Shown here in pieces: positions 25,933 through 34,244 of a stretch of DNA of 64,000 nucleotides. Location: NCBI GenBank assembly GCA_028281285.1, contig JANQKF010000034.1, positions 233,037 through 297,036 of the forward strand. Reading direction: 5' to 3'. A program made the position numbers and the translations under genes. This DNA is from Cyclobacteriaceae bacterium. Lineage in GTDB: Bacteria > Bacteroidota > Bacteroidia > Cytophagales > Cyclobacteriaceae. The notes below the pieces were generated by a model. That model saw only the letters and a list, made by a program, of their open reading frames with translations. It made no database searches and was not told the origin of the DNA. The first letter of the stretch is position 1. Each line of letters starts with the position of its first letter.

Positions 25933-27207
25933 ATGAGTGAAGACCGAGTCTTTATTGATCTTTGGAAAGAATCAGTGTGCAGCAAGCTGAACTGGTCGGT
26001 TGACGAAATAAGGGAACGGGATTTTGAGTATTTGAGTGACGAGATTTTTAAAATTTCGGAAATCGATTTAAGCACTGCCACGTTGCGTAGAATCTGGTCA
26101 AACCAATACAAGAAGACTCCTCAAACCAGTACGTTGAACGCACTTGCCCTTTTCATAGGCTTTGAAAACTGGATTGATTTCAGGCAAAGAAGCTTTGAAA
26201 GAGCGTCCCAAAACCTTCCTTCACTTAAGTTTCGAGAGCGACCCTGGATTGTGGTCCTCCCTAGCATTTTACTTGTCTTATTGGCAATCCTGGTAGTTAC
26301 GACTACTTCCTTTAATCAGCCCATAAACCTGCAGAATCTCAAATTTGAAGCGGATAAGTCCGTTTATTATGACGTACCTACCACTGCAGGTTTCAAGTAC
26401 GATGTTTCTGGCATTGAACGAGACGTATTTATTGAGCTATCCTGGAATCCGTATGAACGGGCTAAACTTGACCCCAAAGGAAATTTTTATACAGGGGTTT
26501 ATTACTACCCCGATTATCATTACTCCAAGTTGATTATCGATAATCAACCAGTGGCGTTTCAACCGGTTCATGTAATCACTGAGGATTGGCACGGGGCATT
26601 AATGAGATCAGCTTACGAAAAACGCCCGATATATCTGGATGAGTCGGAATACTTTAGAAAAGGTCGAATCGAAGTCTCAACCTCGGTGGTCTCGAAATTC
26701 GAGATTCAACGGGAAGATACTCTTTTTAGTGAGCTTGTGCTTTCCAACCCTTTACTTGACACTATGGATATCAATAACCTCACTTTTGAGACTTCTATTA
26801 AGTCCATTGATTATGGTGCAACTAGGCAATGCGAAGATGTATTGATCTATTTAAAAGGAGAGAAGGGCTTTGCGATGATCCCGGTGACCAGCTCGGGCTG
26901 TTATGGTGAATTGAACCTGGGGTTTTCAGAAAACTGGCTTTCGGGTAAATTTCATGACCTATCGAATTTAGAAACTTCTTTAGTGGATTGGCAGGAAGTC
27001 CGGATAAGAGTTCAAAACAAAAATGTGGAAATCCGGGTAGCCATGAACAAACCGTTGAAAATGAGCTACGAGAAGGATTTGGGAAGATTAAAGGCCATCA
27101 AGTTCCTCTTTACCGGCCTGGGTGCTATCGACTATGTAAGACTTTATAACAGTCGGGGAGAACCGTTATTTATTGATGAACTGAACCGTTCATCTTTAGG
27201 TCAATAA
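25933..27207 (+). CDS. Membrane protein of unknown function with N-terminal helical domain
   Basis: 424 residues. An N-terminal cytoplasmic domain of about 95 residues (IREREFEYLSDEIF-like and TLNALALFIGFENWIDF) looks like a small helical, possibly DNA- or protein-binding domain common in Bacteroidota. One membrane span follows (IVVLPSILLVLLAILVV, about 103-122) and then a beta-rich periplasmic domain of 300 residues. TATTTTTG at 25921-25928 matches the -7 consensus so closely before the ATG that the message may lack a leader. A one-protein membrane sensor is a reasonable guess, not shown. Confidence 0.65.
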   Translation: MSEDRVFIDLWKESVCSKLNWSVDEIRERDFEYLSDEIFKISEIDLSTATLRRIWSNQYKKTPQTSTLNALALFIGFENWIDFRQRSFERASQNLPSLKFRERPWIVVLPSILLVLLAILVVTTTSFNQPINLQNLKFEADKSVYYDVPTTAGFKYDVSGIERDVFIELSWNPYERAKLDPKGNFYTGVYYYPDYHYSKLIIDNQPVAFQPVHVITEDWHGALMRSAYEKRPIYLDESEYFRKGRIEVSTSVVSKFEIQREDTLFSELVLSNPLLDTMDINNLTFETSIKSIDYGATRQCEDVLIYLKGEKGFAMIPVTSSGCYGELNLGFSENWLSGKFHDLSNLETSLVDWQEVRIRVQNKNVEIRVAMNKPLKMSYEKDLGRLKAIKFLFTGLGAIDYVRLYNSRGEPLFIDELNRSSLGQ

Positions 27208-27274
27208 AACTGCTTCTTATTTTAATCTTAAATTGAACCTACCCAGTTTTTTGGAGACTTCTATTTAAGGTTCG

Positions 27275-27829
27275 ATGGAGCGTAAACCTGAACATATTTT
27301 TGATGAGCTGCTGGTCTTAAAGTGCCAAGACAGGGATACGGAAGCTCAAGGATTGCTTTGGAAAAGATGGCAGCCAAAGGTTTTAAAGTGGTCTTTTGAT
27401 TTTATCAAGGATCAGGAAAGCGCTTACGAGGTAGCCCAGGAAAGCTGGATGTCCATCTTTAAAGGAATTCGAAGTCTCAAGGATCCTAGCTTGTTTCGCT
27501 TTTGGGCATATAGAATCGTGCAACGCAGGTCAGCTGATTGGATCAAGAGAGAGCAACGAAAAAGAGCCGGGATTGAAGAAATCAAAAAATCGGCAGAAGA
27601 GGTCGAGCAATCTGCTGACCAGAAAGTTGATCAAGTGGAGTTAATGTTACGGGCGATCAAAGAACTTCCTGAAAGCCATCAGCAGTTATTGCGAATGTTT
27701 TATCTGGAGAGAACGCCATTGAAAGCGGTGTCGAAGATTCTGGGTAAGCCGGAAGGAACAATTAAATCACGACTTTTTTACGCCAGAGAACAATTGAAGA
27801 AGAAACTAAAAGAACTTAATCATGAATAA
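27275..27829 (+). CDS. ECF-type sigma-70 factor
   Basis: 184 residues. Region 2 (about 22-90) includes AYEVAQESWMSIFKGI and FRFWAYRIVQRRSADW; region 4 (about 120-180) includes LPESHQQLLRMFYLE and the helix-turn-helix KAVSKILGKPEGTIKSRLFYAREQLKK. Such factors direct RNA polymerase to specific promoters and are usually held by a membrane anti-sigma factor. The following gene overlaps by 8 nt and encodes a small two-span membrane protein that may play that part. Confidence 0.92.
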   Translation: MERKPEHIFDELLVLKCQDRDTEAQGLLWKRWQPKVLKWSFDFIKDQESAYEVAQESWMSIFKGIRSLKDPSLFRFWAYRIVQRRSADWIKREQRKRAGIEEIKKSAEEVEQSADQKVDQVELMLRAIKELPESHQQLLRMFYLERTPLKAVSKILGKPEGTIKSRLFYAREQLKKKLKELNHE

Positions 27830-28202
27830 ATCAGACCAAGAAATTGACAATTTAATTCACGAGGCGCTGTCTAAAGAGGAGGCAGAATACTTCGATCAAT
27901 TAGGAGAACAGAATATTCCCCAACAGCTATTTCAGCTTTTCAAGGGAAAGAATAGTTGGATGAATATTGTAATAATGGTGTTTCACCTTATCGTCTTTGG
28001 TATTGCCATTTGGACATTCACGGAGATGTTGGATTCCGAAGTAGTGAACGACAAGCTTGAATGGATGTTCTATACGGTTTTATGCTTTTTGGTGATGATG
28101 ATGCTCAAACTTTGGGGATGGAACCAGATGGACAAGAATACATTAATGAGAGAGATCAAGCGATTGGAGTACCAGGTATCACTGCTTAAAAAGAAAGGTT
28201 AG
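27822..28202 (+). CDS. DUF6768-like small membrane protein, possible sigma-factor partner
   Basis: 126 residues. The N-terminal 40 residues are acidic and soluble (NKSDQEIDNLIHEALSKEEA), then two membrane spans (about 45-65 and 80-97) and a C-terminal coiled tail (REIKRLEYQVSLLKKKG). It resembles the DUF6768 group found beside ECF sigma genes in Bacteroidota. The overlap with the sigma gene indicates coupled translation. A regulator of that sigma factor is inferred; no zinc anti-sigma motif is seen. Confidence 0.7.
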   Translation: MNKSDQEIDNLIHEALSKEEAEYFDQLGEQNIPQQLFQLFKGKNSWMNIVIMVFHLIVFGIAIWTFTEMLDSEVVNDKLEWMFYTVLCFLVMMMLKLWGWNQMDKNTLMREIKRLEYQVSLLKKKG

Positions 28203-29344
28203 TCGTAGGCTTCATTAAAGTATTGTTTTCTAAACCATAACTCGAAGGCTGGGTCAAGGAATTCATAATGACCATTTACCTGATGAATCACATCGCTGTT
28301 GACTAGTATGGTTTTGTTCTTACTTACATTTCGTGGTGTTCCAAGTCGATAAGTATTCATGACTTTTGTGCTGGTGAATTGAGTCTCACCTTTAACCACC
28401 GCTTTGAGAAGATTGAGTTGTGTAGTGCTTATGCTTTCTACCTCCTTTTGATAGAATGGAGTGTTAGCCCTGATTAGTTCGTTTAATGCACTTGAAATTT
28501 GTGTCTGGTCTGCTTTTTTGGTCGTTTTTAACCAGGTATAGTGCGCGAGTTGTTGGACATACCAGGAGTGGTTCTTCATGAGCAGAGGGATTTTGGATGC
28601 ACATTCTGGTGCAATGGATTTACCAGTAGAAGAGAAACTTTGAATTAGAAATTTTTCCCAATCCTCAGAGGAGATTTTTTGAAGAAGCATGATGTCCCCG
28701 AAACGGTAAAAGGGTTTAGACGGATTGTTGAAGATTTCGGACATCATGTGCCTTTTGCTTCCATACAGACAATAGGTGACTTTTTTATGCCGCTGCCAGT
28801 TAGCCCTCATTTGCTTTTCGAGATGATTATAACTTTTGAACGTTGCGAGGTTTTGGAATTCGTCCAAACAAACGATCAGATTTATCTTTTTTTGCTGGGC
28901 AATGGTTTCGGGTAGGTTCAGAATTTCATCCTTATGTCTTTCCAGGTCGTTCCAGTCAAAGCTGACATTAAAATCCATGGTAGGGTCGGATCCTACGCTG
29001 ATCTTGGGTATGAGTCGCTTAAAGAAGAGTTTACCAGCCGATACCCATTCCTGCCATTTGGTGGAGGAAGCCTTTATTACTTCTCTGGCGAAGCTTTCCA
29101 GAAATTCTTCCTCAGTAGAAACTGTGAATAGATCGATAAGAACCGTTTTGTGAGTTTTCTTTTTGGATTGGATGTCCAGAATGACCTTTTCGACTAATGA
29201 GGACTTACCCCACCTTCTTGGAGAAATAATGGTGGTATTGATACCTTGAGTGAGGTTTTGAAATAGCTTTTTGCTGTCGTCTTCTCTGTCAGTAAATGAT
29301 TGTTGACTGACTGTGGAACCGTAGATAAAAGGTGAATCTGGCAT
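28199..29344 (-). CDS. AAA ATPase of the archaeal-ATPase type
   Basis: 381 residues. P-loop ISPRRWGKSSLVEK (Walker A, near 42) and Walker B LIVCLDEFQN (near 155) with the sensor-like YCLYGSKRHMM define a STAND/archaeal-ATPase type protein. A winged-helix-like C-terminal domain follows (about 285-380, LLKAVVKGETQFTS... and a DPAFELWFRKQYF end typical of the family). These proteins are often toxin-like, plasmid-related or orphan ATPases without known function. It converges on the DUF6768 gene (4-nt overlap). Its promoter carries two tandem palindromes. Confidence 0.85.
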   Translation of the reverse strand: MPDSPFIYGSTVSQQSFTDREDDSKKLFQNLTQGINTTIISPRRWGKSSLVEKVILDIQSKKKTHKTVLIDLFTVSTEEEFLESFAREVIKASSTKWQEWVSAGKLFFKRLIPKISVGSDPTMDFNVSFDWNDLERHKDEILNLPETIAQQKKINLIVCLDEFQNLATFKSYNHLEKQMRANWQRHKKVTYCLYGSKRHMMSEIFNNPSKPFYRFGDIMLLQKISSEDWEKFLIQSFSSTGKSIAPECASKIPLLMKNHSWYVQQLAHYTWLKTTKKADQTQISSALNELIRANTPFYQKEVESISTTQLNLLKAVVKGETQFTSTKVMNTYRLGTPRNVSKNKTILVNSDVIHQVNGHYEFLDPAFELWFRKQYFNEAYD

Positions 29345-29355
29345 TTGTACTTTTG

Positions 29356-29381
29356 AGTATTATACTTAAAGGTATTATACT
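29356..29381 (-). promoter_or_regulatory. Tandem 11-bp palindromes before the AAA ATPase gene
   Basis: AGTATTATACT (29356-29366) and GGTATTATACT (29371-29381) share GTATTATACT with 15-nt spacing, 12 nt and 27 nt upstream of the ATG at 29344. Two phased dyads in this place look like an operator pair, perhaps for autoregulation. Confidence 0.5.
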
Positions 29382-29409
29382 AATAGGTAAAAAACAAATA
29401 AAACTTGAG

Positions 29410-29423
29410 CTGATATAAATCAG
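29410..29423. promoter_or_regulatory. FNR-like palindrome before the CBS gene
   Basis: CTGAT-ATAA-ATCAG, a perfect dyad centred at 29416.5, about 74 nt upstream of the CBS gene start. No good -7 element stands at the 36.5-nt spacing seen elsewhere; AATGTTTG at 29458-29465 is the nearest weak candidate. Confidence 0.5.
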
Positions 29424-29490
29424 GTTTTTAGCTAATTAAACTCAGGGAGATCAGACGAATGTTTGCCTTTTTTTACCAAAAATCAAACCT

Positions 29491-29913
29491 ATGAATATCA
29501 AGATTGCAGATTTAATGGTGAAGAATGTAGTCACCACTCAACCCCATAAGTCCATTGGCCATGTTAAGGAAATGATGACGAATAACAACATCAGTTGTGT
29601 ACCAGTAGTAAATACGGACAATGAGCCTGTTGGAATCGTTACTTCCAACGACTTCAGGCTAAGCCCCGGAGACTCATCACCAGTAAGTACATTGTTATCG
29701 GGTCATGTCTATACGGTACCTGCCTATAACGATATCTCTGTTGCCGCCAAAGTAATGAGGAAGCATCACTTTCACCATTTGATTGTGACCCATGAAAAGG
29801 AAATTGTCGGGATTATCAGCTCTTTCGATCTGTTGGTGCTTTTGGACGATCATAAGTTTGTGATGAAAAATCCTCCTACACCAAGCAAGAAGAGTAAAAA
29901 GAAAAGGCACTAA
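29491..29913 (+). CDS. Two-CBS-domain protein
   Basis: 140 residues made of two CBS repeats (about 8-60 and 70-125) with the usual IADLMVKNVVTTQPHKSI start, GIVTSNDFR turn, and HHLIVTHEKEIVGIISSFDLL closure. A lysine-rich tail follows (KKSKKKRH). CBS pairs bind adenine nucleotides and are often hypoxia- or stress-response proteins, for instance Hrp1 of Mycobacterium. An FNR-like dyad stands upstream. No partner enzyme is fused, so it may bind nucleotides as a free protein. Confidence 0.9.
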   Translation: MNIKIADLMVKNVVTTQPHKSIGHVKEMMTNNNISCVPVVNTDNEPVGIVTSNDFRLSPGDSSPVSTLLSGHVYTVPAYNDISVAAKVMRKHHFHHLIVTHEKEIVGIISSFDLLVLLDDHKFVMKNPPTPSKKSKKKRH

Positions 29914-29959
29914 AATGGCATAATTCTTGAGTATTCTCATCGAACTAATTCATGAGAAT

Positions 29960-30619
29960 ATGAAAATAAAATCTGTTTTGGCTGTTCTTCTAATGTTGGC
30001 TTTTCATACAACACATGCACAAAAGAACACCGTGGTTAATCAACCAGATCAAGTTGCTATCAGCCTTGACAATGTGGCCTTTGACGAAGAATCGTACATG
30101 CGTGTTCTAAGTTCTGATAATGAAGTAATAGCTTATTATACCAGGTTTGAGAATCAAAGCGGGGCTGTCAAATCGATGAGGGTGTTTGATGTTGAGAAAA
30201 ATCTTACTTACGCGTTGGTTCCATTAATAACTGATAGGGGATTTGAAATTCATATTCGGGATTCTAATGAAAGAAGAGGGCTTTTGAATTTAACGGCTAG
30301 TATTAATGGTCTCAGGGTCAACTATCACACCGAGGTTGATTATTTTGATAAACCCTACAGTTTTAGTTATTCCACAAGAATAGGGATTGGAAAAGTGAAT
30401 ATTAACGAAACTGTCCATTATCAAGGACGAGATGTTCTTTCCAACCGAACGAAATTGTCAGCTCTGTCTGGAGTCGACCTATCACCTATAGTGGCCGATA
30501 AAGCATTTTATGAGGCAAACAAATTAGATGTCGCAAATTGGGTCTTAATCATTGAACTCCTAAAAGAGTTGTCAACAGAAACCTCCAAATACAATAATTC
30601 AAACAATTTCAGGGAATGA
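29960..30619 (+). CDS. Secreted protein of unknown function
   Basis: 219 residues from the ATG at 29960 (MKIKSVLAVLLMLAFH), preferred over 29927 because it begins the signal peptide (cleavage near TTHAQ, residue 20). The mature part is beta-rich with alternating strands and short polar loops, with no motif that I recognise. It follows the CBS gene by 46 nt and could be cotranscribed with it. Confidence 0.55.
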   Translation: MKIKSVLAVLLMLAFHTTHAQKNTVVNQPDQVAISLDNVAFDEESYMRVLSSDNEVIAYYTRFENQSGAVKSMRVFDVEKNLTYALVPLITDRGFEIHIRDSNERRGLLNLTASINGLRVNYHTEVDYFDKPYSFSYSTRIGIGKVNINETVHYQGRDVLSNRTKLSALSGVDLSPIVADKAFYEANKLDVANWVLIIELLKELSTETSKYNNSNNFRE

Positions 30620-30672
30620 ACTCATGGTAAACGATTTAGGATATGAGTTTGTCTCTAATAAAAACACTTGGT

Positions 30673-30795
30673 TCATATTGCACAGCGCGAGTTTTCCATG
30701 CATCGGTAATTGCCCAAAAGAATTTGGAGACCATTCGAAATGAACAGTCCAAACGGAGTAAAGAGAGCAAACAGAAAAGCATTAAAAATATTCAT
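30673..30795 (-). CDS. Possible small membrane peptide (40 aa)
   Basis: ATG at 30795 follows the stop of the gene at 30800-30979 by 4 nt, and TAAGGAT directly before it forms a Shine-Dalgarno that overlaps that stop codon. The peptide has one hydrophobic span (FNAFLFALFTPFGLFI) and a short polar end. The frame has no independent support, so it may be spurious. Confidence 0.3.
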   Translation of the reverse strand: MNIFNAFLFALFTPFGLFISNGLQILLGNYRCMENSRCAI

Positions 30796-30799
30796 ATCC

Positions 30800-30979
30800 T
30801 TACGACACCGATATTTCATGTTGCAATTTTTCGATGAGATGCTGCTTTTCCGTGAGAGCTTTCCGTTCATGGGTCATGGGACCTCCCTTCATCGATTCTA
30901 GTTCCAGGGATACCTTATACATTAAATCCTCCAGGGCTTCAAGCAAAATGGGTTGGGTTTGTTTATTGATGATCGGCAT
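30800..30979 (-). CDS. Small coiled-coil-like protein (59 aa)
   Basis: Starts at the ATG at 30979 (MPIINKQTQPILLEALEDLM) and is rich in helix formers with heptad-like leucines and a charged end (EKQHLIEKLQHEI). No family is recognised. A frame of this composition is unlikely to be chance but is short. It precedes a possible 40-residue membrane peptide. Confidence 0.45.
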   Translation of the reverse strand: MPIINKQTQPILLEALEDLMYKVSLELESMKGGPMTHERKALTEKQHLIEKLQHEISVS

Positions 30980-31069
30980 AATGGATTCTGGTTTCCTGAA
31001 AATAATAAAACCCAACCAAAGGGTCTGAATTTCATGGCCTAGAGAATATCTAAGAAATTCAACAGACCA

Positions 31070-32251
31070 TCAAGGTCTCCTGATATCATATTCACGCTTT
31101 GTGAAGATCATTCTTTTGCCTATGATTTGTTTTTTTCGGAATCCCATAAGGTGAAAAAAATCGACTACATACCAACGCGCCCAAAACGTGTTCACAGCAA
31201 GAGTGTGATTTAGTTGGTTGTACTTACCAACACCTGGAAGCAGATGTAAGAAACGATGAAATTGAGTGACCCTAAGAATAGCTGAAATGGTTAGCCAAAA
31301 TTTCTTTATGTTCCTGACAATGAAGAAGCCATCATCTCCTTGTGATTGATAGAGCGGCATAAATATTCTACCGCTTTCTTTGGCTTTTATTACCCCATCC
31401 TGATCTTTGGCCAATTGCTCATTTTTCTTGATTTGCTGGAAATTCACATAGCCAGGTTTCATCTTAAACTGATCAGCGGATTCGATGGGATGTCGATGAC
31501 GTAATTCGAACACTTTTTTGCCTTCGACAATTGTCTTTGCCAAGACACCATACGAATGTTCTACCATTGGTTCAGGCAGATCATGATGAAGGCAGCCACA
31601 ATTATGGAGGCTAAGCCATATAATTGCTTCATGGTTAGTAATGGAGGCAGGATTATCATGTTGTCCGGCCTCGAACCCCAACGCAACATGGCCCAATTCA
31701 TTGATATAACTTAAAATAGTCCCTTCCAGAAATTCTTCCAGACCCAGGACTATTGGAAGAGGAAAATTCATAGCCAACCTTCTGTTTCTCAACGTGTCAT
31801 TAATAGAAATGTAGGGCTGGCTTTCTGAAGAAGTGGTATGTAAATCAATAAAGAATGGTTCGTTATTCAACTCAGTCAGTAACTGGTTTAGCTCCTCAAG
31901 TAGTTCAAGCTGTTCGTTATCTTCTGAGCATTCTATTTCAACAGTTCCAAATTCAATTTCCTGCATCCTCTTATGAGTCCAGATTCTGTTCATGTCTTTA
32001 TCAATAAAGCGTTGATGTGCCTTTAATGCGGACAGATTTCCAGCCAATCCGACTAGCCTTCCATGGATTGGATACTCATCATTCTTCAATGTTTGCAAAA
32101 CTCTTTTGAAGGCGACCACACCCGAGGGTTCATTTCCATGGATACCGCAAAAACAAACCAACAAAGGACCTGCGATACCTTTAGAGTAATTACCTAACAC
32201 TCTTGAATCAACCTTGTGAGAATTTCTGTTTTTGACTTGACCTATCTTCAT
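31070..32251 (-). CDS. Succinylglutamate desuccinylase/aspartoacylase-family protein
   Basis: 393 residues from the ATG at 32251; a TTG at 32281 would add ten residues and overlap the upstream gene by 17 nt. The zinc carboxypeptidase-like motifs are FCGIHGNEPSG (His-x-x-Glu, near 37) and DLHTTSSES (His, near 130); the N-terminal metal and substrate residues (MNRIW, NRRLAMNFP) fit the AstE/ASPA fold. Such enzymes remove acyl groups from amino acids. It pairs with the GCS2-type ligase next to it, so the two might make and break an amide bond in the same compound. Confidence 0.82.
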   Translation of the reverse strand: MKIGQVKNRNSHKVDSRVLGNYSKGIAGPLLVCFCGIHGNEPSGVVAFKRVLQTLKNDEYPIHGRLVGLAGNLSALKAHQRFIDKDMNRIWTHKRMQEIEFGTVEIECSEDNEQLELLEELNQLLTELNNEPFFIDLHTTSSESQPYISINDTLRNRRLAMNFPLPIVLGLEEFLEGTILSYINELGHVALGFEAGQHDNPASITNHEAIIWLSLHNCGCLHHDLPEPMVEHSYGVLAKTIVEGKKVFELRHRHPIESADQFKMKPGYVNFQQIKKNEQLAKDQDGVIKAKESGRIFMPLYQSQGDDGFFIVRNIKKFWLTISAILRVTQFHRFLHLLPGVGKYNQLNHTLAVNTFWARWYVVDFFHLMGFRKKQIIGKRMIFTKREYDIRRP

Positions 32252-32264
32252 GTCGTAATTCAAC

Positions 32265-34130
32265 TTAGGGTAGTCGATCAAGGTCTTTCTGTGTAATGAT
32301 TCCCAGAACTCGTCCTTCTTTTACAATGGGAAGGCTTCCAATCCGACCCTGACGCATTATTGTTTGAGCGATTCTAATTTCCGTTTTTGGAGCCACGGAT
32401 AAGGGGTCGTAGACCATAATATCTGAAGCCAATAGATCATCAATGACCATTTTTTCTGACATAGACTCGAGAAGTGATGTAGAAATCAGACCTTTTAATT
32501 TCCCTTCTGAATCCACAGCCAGGACGTGATGTATAGATCGCCACTCCATGATCTTCATCAGAAAAGCTACCGGATCATTTGGTTTACACAGAACCATATC
32601 TCGAGACATGATCTGATCCACTGTACGATACCTTATCCCTGGATTCGAGACTTCAGGTTTTTCAGCTGGTGTCCATTTATGAACCGGAATGTTTGATTTT
32701 TCTCTATTAATCAGCCCTGCTGTCGTCTGAAGCAGGGCATCTTGAATTGATCCCCAATTCTTATAATTTGCGAAAGCATCCAATGTCCATTGTGATCCTG
32801 TTTTTTCAGAAATGACCCTTTCCCGGATGACATCCAAATAGGGTTTGGTCTCAGACTCCGGAATGTTGAACATGGCAAGACCATCAATTGCTATGGGCAT
32901 TAGTTCGTCAAGAACTAGCTTTTTTGCCGGAATTCTATGCCCATTCATCCATTTGAATTGTGCCCCCAGACCCATACGTGCAGCTTTGATAAAATTGGAT
33001 CGGGCTTCTGAAAAGTCCATTAGGACTGAAATCCTTTTGTAATCGTCCGGCAGACCCTTCATCAGGCCTATCCAAAACACACTATTCGCCACCTGATCAA
33101 TGATAGTGGGGCCTGCTGGCAGATAACGACATTCGATCCTTAAATGAGGCTTCCCATCTGTGATACCATAACATGGACGATTCCAGCGATATATAGTCCC
33201 GTTGTGGATCGAAAGCGCCCTTAGTTTTGGTGGGTGATCAACTATCTCGGGGTCGGGAATTGACGGAGCTCCAAGAAGAACCGGATGGCGAATGATATCC
33301 TCCTTGAATATTTCCAGGATTGAATTCCTTACCCAATCAGATCCAAAAGTAACCCTTGGTACTCTCTCCGTTGTAGCGTTGTAACTACTCCTGGTATCAA
33401 TGGATTGTTGAAACAGTGCTATGCGAGTCTCTCTCCAGAGCCTCTTCCCTAATAGTAAAGGAGAATTGGTGGCACATGACAGTACAGGACCTGCAATTGC
33501 CTGTGACCAATTGTACGTGTCCACAATTTCCTCTGCGTTAAGTTGTAAGTGAACTTGAAAACTTGTGGTACATGCTTCAAACATGGTGGTCGGATGGTTA
33601 CCGATGAATTGATCAATTCCTTCTATCCTGAATTCATAAGGTTCTCCGCGAAGCTGATTCAATAGTAAAGAGAGTGCTTTGTATCTTTCTTTTGGTGTGA
33701 GGTTGTCTGCGGAGAGATCATCTTGCCCGATGGTGGGGAGTATTCCTGTCAGGATTATATCATAACCCATTGACTTTGTAATTCTTCTCAACTTTTTAAC
33801 ATGATCCGTAATTTTCTCTTCAAACTTCACAAAGCAGCCGGCTGTCAGAACCAATGGATCAAGATTGATTTCACCATTAAATTTGGCATGTTCGACAGTG
33901 AAATGAGGGTCATTGAGTTGTTCAAGAACAGGAATGATAACAGGAGCTGGTTGAAAAAACCGATCAACAAAGCAATACTCCTGCTCAGCCCCAATTCTCT
34001 GGACACCTGACTCAATTAATCCTTGTTCAATTAGGTATTCTAAGGTTTCGATATCTCGAAGCAATTCGGCCATAAAGGAGACCGACTTCTCCCCCTTGTT
34101 GTAAATAGAAGACACTTCTGATCGTCCCAT
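32265..34130 (-). CDS. GCS2-type carboxylate-amine ligase fused to CBS pair
   Basis: 621 residues from the ATG at 34130, which has AGGAAAG at a good distance; the first possible ATG is 60 nt upstream. Residues 20-470 have the glutamate-cysteine ligase type 2 fold: GAEQEYCFVD (near 43), GEINLDPLVLTAG, HPTTMFEACTTSFQVHLQ, and ECRYLPAGPTIID. Residues 490-621 hold two CBS domains (VDQIMSRDMVLCKP and LLASDIMVYDP) that may sense adenylates. Family members ligate glutamate to an amine using ATP. The joint CBS module is unusual. With the desuccinylase-like neighbour it may form a reversible amide pathway; substrate unknown. Confidence 0.85.
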   Translation of the reverse strand: MGRSEVSSIYNKGEKSVSFMAELLRDIETLEYLIEQGLIESGVQRIGAEQEYCFVDRFFQPAPVIIPVLEQLNDPHFTVEHAKFNGEINLDPLVLTAGCFVKFEEKITDHVKKLRRITKSMGYDIILTGILPTIGQDDLSADNLTPKERYKALSLLLNQLRGEPYEFRIEGIDQFIGNHPTTMFEACTTSFQVHLQLNAEEIVDTYNWSQAIAGPVLSCATNSPLLLGKRLWRETRIALFQQSIDTRSSYNATTERVPRVTFGSDWVRNSILEIFKEDIIRHPVLLGAPSIPDPEIVDHPPKLRALSIHNGTIYRWNRPCYGITDGKPHLRIECRYLPAGPTIIDQVANSVFWIGLMKGLPDDYKRISVLMDFSEARSNFIKAARMGLGAQFKWMNGHRIPAKKLVLDELMPIAIDGLAMFNIPESETKPYLDVIRERVISEKTGSQWTLDAFANYKNWGSIQDALLQTTAGLINREKSNIPVHKWTPAEKPEVSNPGIRYRTVDQIMSRDMVLCKPNDPVAFLMKIMEWRSIHHVLAVDSEGKLKGLISTSLLESMSEKMVIDDLLASDIMVYDPLSVAPKTEIRIAQTIMRQGRIGSLPIVKEGRVLGIITQKDLDRLP

Positions 34131-34176
34131 TTCTTTCCTGTTGAATCTAATTAAGCGCTCTCTTTTTAGAGACACA

Positions 34177-34190
34177 ATGATGTAGATCAA
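34177..34190. promoter_or_regulatory. FNR-like palindrome before the GCS2-CBS gene
   Basis: ATGAT-GTAG-ATCAA centred at 34183.5, 53 nt upstream of the ATG at 34130. The -7 candidate at the expected distance (TTAATTAG, minus strand) has two mismatches, so promoter assignment is weaker here. Confidence 0.45.
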
Positions 34191-34244
34191 TGGAGAAAAT
34201 GAGCTGAATCAATATGCGATAACTAGTATGGATTTTAGCATTAT

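Noticed and set aside
28199..29344. AAA ATPase as part of a defence island
   Set aside because: The family can occur in defence settings, but no nuclease, methylase or other defence gene is nearby.
30643..30837. 64-codon frame on the plus strand
   Set aside because: Low-complexity basic composition, no ribosome-binding site, and it is antisense to the two better small frames.
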